Shown: positions 33,901 through 37,327 of the stretch, piece after piece
Numbering within the stretch: position 1 is the stretch's first letter
Layout: every line of letters starts with the position of its first letter
NCBI GenBank assembly: GCA_026260175.1
Contig: JAKCWW010003137.1
Coordinates: forward strand, 2,043-39,369
Reading direction: 5' to 3'
Length of the DNA stretch: 37,327 nucleotides
Source of the DNA: Reticulitermes lucifugus
Taxonomy: Eukaryota; Arthropoda; Insecta; Blattodea; Rhinotermitidae
Translations under genes and position numbers: made by a program
The notes under the pieces: generated by a model
The model's database searches: none
What the model was told of the DNA's origin: nothing
Seen by the model: only the letters and a program-made list of their open reading frames with translations

Positions 33901-36207
33901 GTTTCTATATGTCCTTGCTGTAACTCACTTTTGCAATAGGCAGAAACCTATATTATTCCAGAAAAAAATTACATTTACTCTAACTTCAGACACCTCTTGG
34001 CTGTGGGTGACTTTTACTACAGTTCTAAGAACAGAATTTGAACTGAAACTTACTTGTCTCGCACATGATGATTGCCATGGCGACCCAAGATGTCCTCAAT
34101 TCCTGCCATCAAATGATCCATGAACTAGAGGAAAAATTACAAAACCACTTTACCGTTTACCTCACTACACAGGTATTATGTAAAATGGTGAATTTCAACA
34201 AAGCCAATATTTCAGCACTCACCCTTTCATGAATTCTTTCATTCATTGTTGGTTTTCTTTTTTCAGCTCTCTTTACATTGAGAATTTTGACTAGAGGCTT
34301 GATGGTTATTCCCTGAAAGAAAATACATCCACGTTTGATGATGCTCCAAAATATCTGAATTACAGTCCACATCACTGTGATTTCAATATACTTCAATACG
34401 TAAAACTGGGAAAACTATGTTACTGAACAGGTTCTAATCAAGTAGTTTTCACGCTACATGGATAAGTTATTTCATCAAATGGGCTAACAAATCATGTGAC
34501 ATTGTCTGCTGTAAGAAGAAGATTTGCAATACACTCCTACAATATTTCACAGGATGCCAGCTGTACTTAATGACTGGTTCTTACTCACTTATAACGTTGC
34601 ATATGACTGCATATTTCTTATTTAATCTTATACATGAAAACCAAAAAATACATTGCAATGAGGAAGCAACCCCTAATTGTCTACACTTTGCCTCCTACAT
34701 GTTTCAGTCCTTCTTTGGACATAATTATGGAGCTTCAAGTAATTACAAAGAGAAGTGTAAAAAGATACAATACTGCATATACCATAATGCTTATGTAAGC
34801 ACAAATGTAAGAAATATAAAATACTAAAAACATAAACACATAAGCTAAAAACATATTAAAATGGCCAGTAGTTGCTTAAGATATCTACATCTATATCCTA
34901 CAAAATTAAATTCAATCCACTTCAATTAACAGTTCTATAGAGGAATGACTGCGCTTTTTACGACTATGTAGTTTCACATTTATATTTTTAGCTTTCTATT
35001 TTTATATTTTTTACATTTTTTAAATTTATATATGCTTAATCGGTTTGTAGATATATGCAGTATTGTTTCTTTACACACTTCTCTTTTTAATTACTTGAAG
35101 CTCCTTGATAATGGTCCAAGAGGGCCGAAACATGTAGGACAGAAATTACAGACAATTAGGCATTGCTCTCTAAATAGTGTGTTGGTTTTAATTTCTAATG
35201 GTTATTTCGCATTGTATACGACGTGGGTCTGTGGCCTCTCGATTGCTGGTATTGCAGGTTCGAATCCCACTGGAGTCATGGATGTCTGTCTCTTGTGAGT
35301 GCTGTGTGTTGTCAGACAGAGGTCTCTGCGTCGGGCTGATCACTCGTCCAGAGGAGCTCTACCAACTGTGCTGTGTCTAACTGAGTGTGATCATGACACC
35401 TCTACAGTGAGGAGACCCTGGCTCACCAGGGGCTGTCGGGCCATGAAAAAAAAATTGTTATTTCTAAATTTACTTTCCTATTGTTATTACCGTCATTATC
35501 ACGTATGAAGGACACGGGTCCCAAACGTGCAGCAGCGTTTACAGACCAGGAAAACAGCAAGTGTCCTAAAATGATATCTCTACGGAAAAATAATTTTGAG
35601 AACGGAAGACCGAATCATATCACTCAAAACGTTTTCAAACTACATTCTGTGACAAAAACTGAGATGAAAGAAAAAGTGGTACCGCATTTAAGAGAGCCAA
35701 TGTCCTCAAATGGAATACCCAGAAACCAATATTAAACAAATTTCTCACAAACAAAAAGAAAAAGTTTACAAAAATGAATTTATGTATGTTTAATTACAAC
35801 ATATGTCAACAAATTCTGAAGTGTCATCACAGCCAGCCCAACTGGTCACAATCACCACAGTATCGTCTAATCTACTGCATAGTTGTGAAGGACCGAGGCA
35901 CCTGCTATTTTGTATCTTTGTCTCTTGTGTTTCTGATTGAAATTTCTGTATGAAAATCTAGTGTCCTCCACATGCACTGCACTGCCCTCCACCATATCAC
36001 TTACCTGGAAGAAGACAGTGAAGTATATAACAGCTATTGTTGTACTGACAAACATTGGTTGAAGCTTTACATGGTCCTTATCGATCAACAGCACAAGAGC
36101 AAATGCAACTGCTCCTCGCAGCCCACCATATGACATAACAAACTTCTCAACTTTGTTCAGCTGTTGCAATCGGAAACGATTTGCTACAGCTGTTAGAAGT
36201 ATCACTC
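11495..36207 (-). CDS. Nhe2: Na+/H+ exchanger, NHE2/3 (SLC9A2/A3) class, 3' part of gene in 12 exons
   Basis: Plasma-membrane antiporter that swaps Na+ for H+, used in pH and salt balance, in insects mainly in gut and Malpighian tubule epithelia (family knowledge). The chain, in gene order, is 36207-36005, 34312-34223, 34124-34054, 31947-31711, 30927-30801, 30198-30058, 28775-28706, 27672-27565, 22638-22471, 17768-17709, 16967-16776, 11997-11495. All introns are GT-AG and the phases join without a break, giving about 656 residues and a TAA stop. The first visible exon holds the family signature [13 protein letters not shown]; exon 2 starts GITIKPLVK, as in vertebrate NHE2/3; later exons match the NHE3-type tail ([23 protein letters not shown]). 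NHE6/7/9 and NHE8 classes fit less well. The upstream membrane domain lies outside the window. The symbol follows Drosophila; in mosquitoes the same class is named NHE3. Confidence 0.93.
13333..13507. mobile_element. Foldback element F3 with hammerhead-like centre
   Basis: The left arm (13333-13402) and right arm (13441-13507) are inverted copies. They share CGAGCTAGCAGCC, GAACCAACGTTT and the terminal AATAAAA block. The 38-bp centre holds CTGATGA (13413-13419), then AGAAC...GTTCT, which pairs perfectly, then AAAAC. On the other strand the left arm reads CTGAATCGAAACGTTGG, a version lacking the hairpin. Confidence 0.78.
13405..13452 (+). ncRNA. Hammerhead-ribozyme-like core in F3 (decayed)
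   Basis: An exact CTGATGA is followed by a 5-bp stem with a 7-base loop, then AAAACATTGG. The expected GAAAC has its G changed to A here, and ACATT looks like ACGTT after CpG loss. Only two base pairs (CC with GG) remain next to the core for stem I. Confidence 0.38.
13625..13945 (-). mobile_element. tRNA-derived SINE S1, copy 1
   Basis: Read on the minus strand, the head (13945-13870) has a pol III A box TAATGTAGTCGG (13931-13920) and B box GGGTTCGAACTCC (13888-13876). A body with a CAGCCCCTGTACAGTGGG hairpin-like stretch follows. The 3' tail is a short (TTTACC)n repeat (about 13665-13625) rather than poly-A. It is in the sense direction of the exchanger gene. Confidence 0.85.
14395..14781 (+). 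mobile_element. LINE (non-LTR retrotransposon) remnant, C-terminal end of ORF2
   Basis: An open frame from about 14497 to TAA at 14781 reads ...[20 protein letters not shown] and then [19 protein letters not shown], followed by [20 protein letters not shown]. This is the usual C-terminus of Jockey/CR1-like reverse transcriptases (KG..Y.G.K.FN.LP..IK; FK..LK.FL). A frameshift separates it from [10 protein letters not shown] upstream (about 14420-14455). Catalytic parts are absent, so it is dead. Confidence 0.75.
14875..14888. other. Assembly gap (14 N)
   Basis: Run of N bases just after the LINE remnant; the gap size may be nominal. Confidence 1.
16776..16967 (-). CDS. Nhe2: Exchanger exon K: tail exon with second LPWKR motif, phase 1-1
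   Basis: This 192 bp exon follows GAGTTTTTCTGCAG and ends before GTAATG; it enters and leaves in phase 1. It encodes [20 protein letters not shown], then [13 protein letters not shown], then a segment with four aromatic residues ending SSPSATFL. A second in-frame acceptor (CAACAG) six bases downstream would remove two residues. The PT..E..LPW(K/R)R stretch echoes the end of exon I. Confidence 0.85.
16968..17708 (-). other. Intron between exons J and K (741 bp)
   Basis: GT-AG intron, with a poly-T run near 17547-17560. No repeat family recognised. Confidence 0.7.
17709..17768 (-). CDS. Nhe2: Exchanger exon J: 60-bp candidate cassette exon, phase 1-1
   Basis: This candidate exon is found only by splice logic. 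It lies between TTGTGTCTTAACAG and GTGAGTACC, is exactly 60 bp, and reads in phase 1-1 as [20 protein letters not shown]. It joins exon I (Gly-Asp junction) to exon K (Ser junction) without a stop. The composition (hydrophilic, S/T/E/K) suits the exchanger tail. Leaving it out also keeps the frame, so it may be alternatively spliced. Transcript evidence would be decisive. Confidence 0.65.
18460..18745 (-). mobile_element. SINE S1, copy 3 (very degenerate)
   Basis: The body matches copy 1 in order: CATGCCATG, then TTCTTAAGCTTGGAACTAGA against CTTAGCCTTGGTGCTAGA, then GGAAGTGCATGGTCAGC. The tRNA-like head end (about 18690-18745) is barely recognisable. Confidence 0.55.
18861..18901. repeat. (TG)n(CA)n microsatellite
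   Basis: Short TG run joined to a long CA run. Confidence 0.95.
19121..19149. repeat. (TC)n then (TCAC)n microsatellite
   Basis: Simple dinucleotide run passing into TCAC units. Confidence 0.9.
19777..20126. repeat. Degenerate ~65-bp tandem repeat, five units
   Basis: Units start AAGA(G/C)... at about 19777, 19842, 19911, 19973 and 20060, with lengths 65, 69, 62, 87 and 67 bp. Shared blocks are AAGAGGTGCTA, AGACAT, GCAGATGTTGCA, TTTGAAGAGGTTGGCAA and ACAGAGCC. The units have diverged and one carries about 20 extra bases. No coding frame runs through. Confidence 0.7.
20749..20866 (+). mobile_element. M1 family element, copy d (left part only)
   Basis: Begins GTCTTCTGGGATGTTATGCC and runs through TAGTGCCTTCATCTTCAGGG to GCTTGACCCC, then stops where copy e begins. 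The missing right half suggests truncation. Confidence 0.65.
20867..21056 (+). mobile_element. M1 family element, copy e (best preserved)
   Basis: Inverted arms of about 85-90 bp: left GTCTTCTGGGCTGTTACACC onward, right ending TGTAACATCCCAGGAGAC. Inner blocks TTGTAGTGCCTT and AAGGCACTACAA pair perfectly. TCAA stands on both sides (20863-20866 and 21057-21060), a possible 4-bp target duplication. Confidence 0.8.
21265..21413 (+). mobile_element. M1 family element, copy h
   Basis: Left arm GTTCTGGGCTAGGACACC pairs in reverse with the right end CATGTCAGAAGAC. AACTTGCTTC near the inner end of the left arm pairs with GAAGCAAGTT near 21350. Confidence 0.7.
21854..21911. repeat. Hairpin with a (CA)n-rich loop
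   Basis: ATTCAGTGTTCAT (21854-21866) and ATGAACACTGAAT (21899-21911) are perfect inverted repeats around a CA-rich loop of about 32 bases. Confidence 0.8.
22471..22638 (-). CDS. Nhe2: Exchanger exon I: tail exon with first LPWRR motif, phase 1-1
   Basis: This 168 bp exon follows GTCTGGGATTAG and ends before GTATGTTG; it enters and leaves in phase 1. It encodes [20 protein letters not shown], a basic stretch ([11 protein letters not shown]), then [17 protein letters not shown]. Frame continuity with exon H gives Pro at the join. The acceptor has a weak pyrimidine tract, so a slightly different start is possible. Its codon content and GC are clearly higher than the flanking intron. Confidence 0.82.
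24128..24194. repeat. CA-rich imperfect microsatellite
   Basis: CA units with scattered CG and GA interruptions. Read in reverse it gives a spurious Cys/Val-rich frame. Confidence 0.9.
24250..24510 (-). mobile_element. tRNA-derived SINE S1, copy 2
   Basis: On the minus strand the head has an A box TAGTGTAGTTGG (24494-24483) and a B box GCGTTTGAACCCC (24450-24438). The body matches copy 1 through GGCATG, GGTAAAGGTATAGCT and CCCATTGTACAGG. Same orientation as copy 1. Confidence 0.82.
26259..26521. mobile_element. pogo/Tigger-like MITE with TA target duplication
   Basis: The ends are inverted: CAGTAACCCCTCGCCCAACG at the left and, reversed, CAGTGATCCCTCATCCAATG at the right. Both are flanked by TA (26257-26258, 26522-26523). 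An inner CACAACACAGTTTTGCCCAAC echoes the left end. The CAGT-start with CCCTCG is typical of pogo/Tigger terminal repeats, and the 263 bp length leaves no room for a transposase. Confidence 0.78.
27565..27672 (-). CDS. Nhe2: Exchanger exon H: acidic tail exon, phase 1-1
   Basis: This 108 bp exon follows ACATTTGAAGAAGACACTG-proximal sequence read in reverse: the acceptor is ATGTTTCAG and the donor GTAAGTGC. It enters and leaves in phase 1. It encodes [20 protein letters not shown] followed by [15 protein letters not shown]. It is acidic, with no known fold. Because it is symmetric, skipping it would keep the frame. Confidence 0.85.
27673..28705 (-). other. Intron between exons G and H (1.0 kb)
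   Basis: Contains M1 copy g; otherwise nothing recognised. Confidence 0.8.
27995..28171 (+). mobile_element. M1 family element, copy g
   Basis: Left arm GTCTCCTAGGGTGTGACCC through TCGTACCAACATTCTGAAG pairs in reverse with the right arm ending ATTCAGAAGAC. The right flank CGTAATCTT resembles that of copy h, so the true element end may lie about 9 bp further out. Confidence 0.7.
28706..28775 (-). CDS. Nhe2: Exchanger exon G: short tail exon
   Basis: This 70 bp exon follows TTTATTTCTACAG and ends before GTAAGTATC. It is entered in phase 0 and left in phase 1. It encodes [20 protein letters not shown] and FSH, plus the first base of an Asp codon. No domain is recognised. Support comes from strong splice signals and frame continuity with exons F and H. 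An inverted-repeat element begins 60 bp upstream of its acceptor. Confidence 0.83.
28835..28990 (+). mobile_element. M1 family element, copy i
   Basis: Left arm TTTTGAGATATGATGCC pairs with the reversed right end GTTGTATCCCAGAAAA. The centre has CAGAGGATCCTGCTGCCTCC, the reverse of the core of copy a. It starts 60 bp from the exon G acceptor. Confidence 0.65.
29160..29330 (-). repeat. SINE-like repeat S3, copy 1 (body only)
   Basis: Matches 31240-31420 in order: TTATATGGTATTGAATGGTA, then AACTGGAAAG-like sequence, a GACTGAGGAA-like block and AAAACCTCA. The tRNA-like end is missing. Confidence 0.5.
29617..29754 (+). mobile_element. M1 family element, copy f
   Basis: Left end CCTGGATGTTACACCATGTC and right end ATGGCATAATATCCCACAAGAC are inverted. 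GCTTGACCCTGAAGATGAAA and CACTACAATCCTTC match copies d and e. The left arm has an internal deletion. Confidence 0.65.
30058..30198 (-). CDS. Nhe2: Exchanger exon F: RRLSYSRH basic segment
   Basis: This 141 bp exon (47 codons, phase 0 both sides) lies between TTATTCCAAAG and GTGAGTAATG. It begins [19 protein letters not shown], in register with the KASCSRHF region of vertebrate NHE3, and ends in a strongly basic run ([11 protein letters not shown]). RRLS at the start is a textbook PKA consensus (RRxS). Whether it is used cannot be seen from sequence. Confidence 0.93.
30199..30800 (-). other. Intron between exons E and F (0.6 kb)
   Basis: Contains a CA/TG- and ATGCAT-rich patch at about 30491-30590; nothing else recognised. 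Confidence 0.8.
30801..30927 (-). CDS. Nhe2: Exchanger exon [15 protein letters not shown] segment
   Basis: This 127 bp exon enters in phase 2 and ends TATCGCAGG before GTAAGAG (phase 0). It encodes [20 protein letters not shown] and [16 protein letters not shown], which corresponds to the HHLL..LYKPRRR region of vertebrate NHE3. Two acceptors fit the frame: TTTTAG gives a start at 30927, and CACTAG six bases upstream gives 30933 and adds two residues. Neither has a strong pyrimidine tract, so the exact start is uncertain. Confidence 0.9.
31240..31480 (-). mobile_element. SINE-like repeat S3, copy 2, with degenerate tRNA-like head
   Basis: On the minus strand the head (about 31483-31415) has an A-box-like GAGTGTAATGGTC and a B-box-like GAGTTCTAATC. 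The body continues through CTGAGGTTTTGTGATGTCAG to a GCCATGTAATCTGAGC end. Confidence 0.55.
31532..31559. repeat. (TTC)n trinucleotide repeat
   Basis: Nine TTC units, within the intron between exons D and E. Confidence 0.95.
31711..31947 (-). CDS. Nhe2: Exchanger exon D: tail with [11 protein letters not shown] segment
   Basis: This 237 bp exon lies between ATTTTTCAG and GTTAGTTG; it enters and leaves in phase 2. It encodes [16 protein letters not shown], then [20 protein letters not shown], then a stretch rich in N, S, T and G. The R-F-(D/N)-x-(K/R) start matches the equivalent NHE tail helix. The MRRNAS stretch is a possible basophilic kinase site, though it does not fit the strict RRxS form. 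Confidence 0.94.
32450..32700 (+). mobile_element. M1-like element, copy j, with inner hairpin
   Basis: The left arm TTTTCTGGGATACGACACC is a clear M1 end. The right arm is only partly recognisable (CAACGTTGGGCATTACC near 32680). An inner inverted repeat fills 32554-32644. Confidence 0.55.
32554..32644. repeat. Hairpin with ~40-bp arms
   Basis: TTTCCATGACCT, a three-base bulge and GAAGACAAGG pair with CCTTGTCTT and AGGTCATGGAAA across a loop of about 12 bases. The arms extend outward with small gaps. Confidence 0.8.
33299..33674 (-). repeat. Dispersed repeat R3, copy 2
   Basis: Reverse-orientation copy of 6331-6732: shares GGCATGTTC...AAAATTG, a shorter (TGTC)n block (33610-33625), TTTTCATGAAATTTGATAT, TCTGTCAAGAAAATTCAAGT and TGGTAGAGCC. 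Lies inside the exchanger intron. Confidence 0.85.
34054..34124 (-). CDS. Nhe2: Exchanger exon C: proximal tail
   Basis: This 71 bp exon lies between TTTTCCTCTAG and GTAAGTTTC and ends in phase 2. It encodes [20 protein letters not shown] and VRD plus the first two bases of a lysine codon. The GIEDI.G..G.HH core is shared with vertebrate NHE1 and NHE3, which confirms the placement directly after exon B. Confidence 0.94.
34223..34312 (-). CDS. Nhe2: Exchanger exon B: start of cytoplasmic tail
   Basis: This 90 bp exon (30 codons, phase 0 at both ends) lies between TTTTCTTTCAG and GTGAGTGC. It begins [20 protein letters not shown], the membrane-to-tail junction of NHE2/3 proteins, where basic residues are known in mammals to bind phosphoinositides. 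It ends NERIHER. The intron to exon C is only 98 bp. Confidence 0.95.
34688..34738 (-). ncRNA. Hammerhead-like core, left arm of F2 (decayed)
   Basis: On the minus strand: GCTCC, a degraded ATAATTA where CTGATGA is expected, hairpin GTCC...GGAC, then GAAACATGTA and GGAG. CTCC and GGAG would form a 4-bp stem I directly at the core. Confidence 0.4.
35096..35145 (+). ncRNA. Hammerhead-like core, right arm of F2 (decayed)
   Basis: GCTCC, TTGATAA (against CTGATGA), hairpin GGTCC-AAGA-GGGCC with one wobble, GAAACATGTA, then GGA. Three stem I pairs (TCC with GGA) are left. Confidence 0.45.
35218..35456 (+). mobile_element. tRNA-derived SINE S2 with poly-A tail
   Basis: Begins GACGTGGGTCTGTGGCCTC and has a consensus B box GGTTCGAATCCC at 35257-35268. 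A body of about 170 bp follows and ends GGCTGTCGGGCCATGAAAAAAAAA. Intact B box and tail suggest it is fairly young. It starts about 25 bp beyond foldback element F2. Confidence 0.82.
36005..36207 (-). CDS. Nhe2: Exchanger exon A: last membrane segments
   Basis: This 203 bp exon follows a TTTCACGCAG acceptor, starts with two bases that finish a glycine codon, and ends CCAG before GTAAGTGAT (phase 0). It encodes a hydrophobic helix, a loop rich in K/E/R, then [17 protein letters not shown], the most conserved membrane motif of the NHE family, followed by a further helix ending FTVFFQ. Partial-protein residues 1-68. It is the first exon visible; no preceding NHE exon can be recognised up to 37327. 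Confidence 0.95.
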
Positions 36208-37264
36208 CTGCGTGAAATACAAAACAGACATAAATATCTGAACCAAGAATGATAATATAGGCTTAAATAAGTTCAGAGCTTGGTAAGTTTTAACGGTATC
36301 ATGACAATGACATGTAAGCTTTGATGCTTCCATCCATGTTCACAATTTTCACAAACAAAATTTAAACATACAATTATTCCACTCCACCAAACAACATTTA
36401 TAACAGGTCATAAGCAATTAAATGGACAACACTTCATATGGTTACCCTACTAATATAAGTTTTGTTTGAAACACAAAATGACAGAATTATATAGTTCATG
36501 AGATCTAAAATAAATGCTGGTAGTACTACTGTGCATTTCAATCACGTCAGAACTACAGAAAAAAGGATATTTAATGTAGAAAGCAGATCCATACAGAGCC
36601 AAGTGACATCATTTTTAAGGAAAAATTTATAAATACAGTACAGCAGACGATCAACAAGGAATTCTGAGCACAACTTGAAGCTTGCTTCCCTAATTCATAG
36701 ATTTCTGTGTCTGCATATCACTTAGTATCATTACTGTTGTTTTATTTGAGACTTATGAACTTGTTACTTAAATACAGACACTGAATAGGCAAAATGTATT
36801 ATATATAATTTCAAAGTGTTGCATTGTCACCATGTTTGTAGTTACAATCAGTATTTATTATGTAATATGCAGGTATGTTTATGACCTGTCAGTGTACCAA
36901 ATTTCACGTGCCTAACTCCAGTTTTCTGTTAGTTATCACCACCAAAACAAAGATTAAACACAATTTTCGAACGGCTCCCATCTTATTTTACATTCTATAA
37001 GACATATTACCTCAACAAACGTTGCATATTTTTTCATGGTGTGTAACTATACATCATTTTGAGTCCTAAAAGTAAGCACTCAGGTCTCACGAGTTTGCAC
37101 TTCCACCTTGTTGTTCCTAATGACTGCAGGAAATTATAAAAGTACACAGTTGGAAGGCTCTCCAGTGGCATAACATTCATACCACATTTTGTGTAAAATT
37201 TGTCAAATGGTTCAAAAGTTTAAAATAGGGATGCACGCAGGCACGCAAACCCGTGTGCGTGCTT

Positions 37265-37327
<63 letters not shown>
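36208..37327 (-). other. Intron upstream of exon A (partial), with terminal microsatellite
   Basis: No further exchanger exon recognised. The right end has a microsatellite-headed repeat (about 36890-37327) similar in layout to that at 5797. Confidence 0.6.
37236..37327. repeat. (GCAC)n(AC)n microsatellite
   Basis: Tetranucleotide GCAC units run into AC units up to the window edge. Confidence 0.95.

Larger units (their letters stand above)
31948..34053 (-). other. Intron between exons C and D (2.1 kb)
   Basis: Contains M1 copy j with its inner hairpin and repeat R3 copy 2. The rest shows nothing recognisable. Confidence 0.8.
34636..35195. mobile_element. Foldback element F2 with ~150-bp inverted arms holding hammerhead-like cores
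   Basis: The left arm (34636-34783) and right arm (35047-35195) are inverted copies: ATATGCAGTATTG, TAATTACTTGAAGCTCC, GAAACATGTAGGA and GACAATTAGG occur in order in both. The 260 bp centre is AT-rich. Arm sequence differs from F1 except at the ribozyme-like core. Confidence 0.82.
34313..36004 (-). other. Intron between exons A and B (1.7 kb)
   Basis: Largely filled by foldback element F2 and SINE S2. The stretch 35457-36004 shows nothing recognised. Confidence 0.85.

Noticed and set aside
35032-35298. 88-codon frame with [13 protein letters not shown]
   Set aside because: It reads through the arm of foldback F2 and into SINE S2, both non-coding elements.
37236-37327. Regular repeats at the right edge as a possible CRISPR array
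   Set aside because: It is a GCAC/AC microsatellite without spacers, in eukaryotic DNA.

Overview
The window looks like insect nuclear DNA. It is AT-rich, with long introns and dense short repeats: a BEL/Pao retrotransposon fragment, a LINE remnant, tRNA-headed SINEs, and many foldback and inverted-repeat elements. The repeat style recalls a cockroach or termite, but that placement is from memory and not proven.

One protein-coding gene is supported. It lies on the minus strand and runs off the right edge. It encodes a plasma-membrane-type Na+/H+ exchanger of the SLC9A2/A3 class (Drosophila Nhe2; called NHE3 in mosquitoes). Twelve exons can be placed between 36207 and 11495. They chain in a single reading frame through GT-AG introns to a TAA stop. 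They encode the last membrane segments and the whole cytoplasmic tail, about 656 residues. The N-terminal exons lie beyond 37327. Four tail exons (108, 168, 60 and 192 bp) all begin and end in phase 1, so they could act as cassette exons.

Layout. 1-475 holds a BEL/Pao reverse transcriptase fragment. 476-11494 is non-coding: simple repeats, inverted-repeat elements, a 0.5 kb foldback element and probably the 3' UTR of the exchanger. 11495-36207 is the gene, with three introns of 4.7-4.9 kb full of repeats. 36208-37327 is intron, ending in a (GCAC)n/(AC)n microsatellite.

Repeats worth most attention. (1) Three foldback elements (4811-5308, 13333-13507, 34636-35195) have arms with the layout of a hammerhead ribozyme core: CTGANGA, a short variable hairpin, GAAAC, then a palindrome (ACATGT in the first and third). 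The hairpins differ in sequence between arms yet still pair. This suggests decayed Penelope-like or retrozyme-type elements. (2) About ten copies of one inverted-repeat family with ends like TTCTGGGATATGATGCC are spread over the window. (3) There is a pogo-like MITE with TA flanks, a decayed 65-bp tandem repeat, and three SINE-like families. No ordinary tRNA, rRNA or CRISPR array was found.
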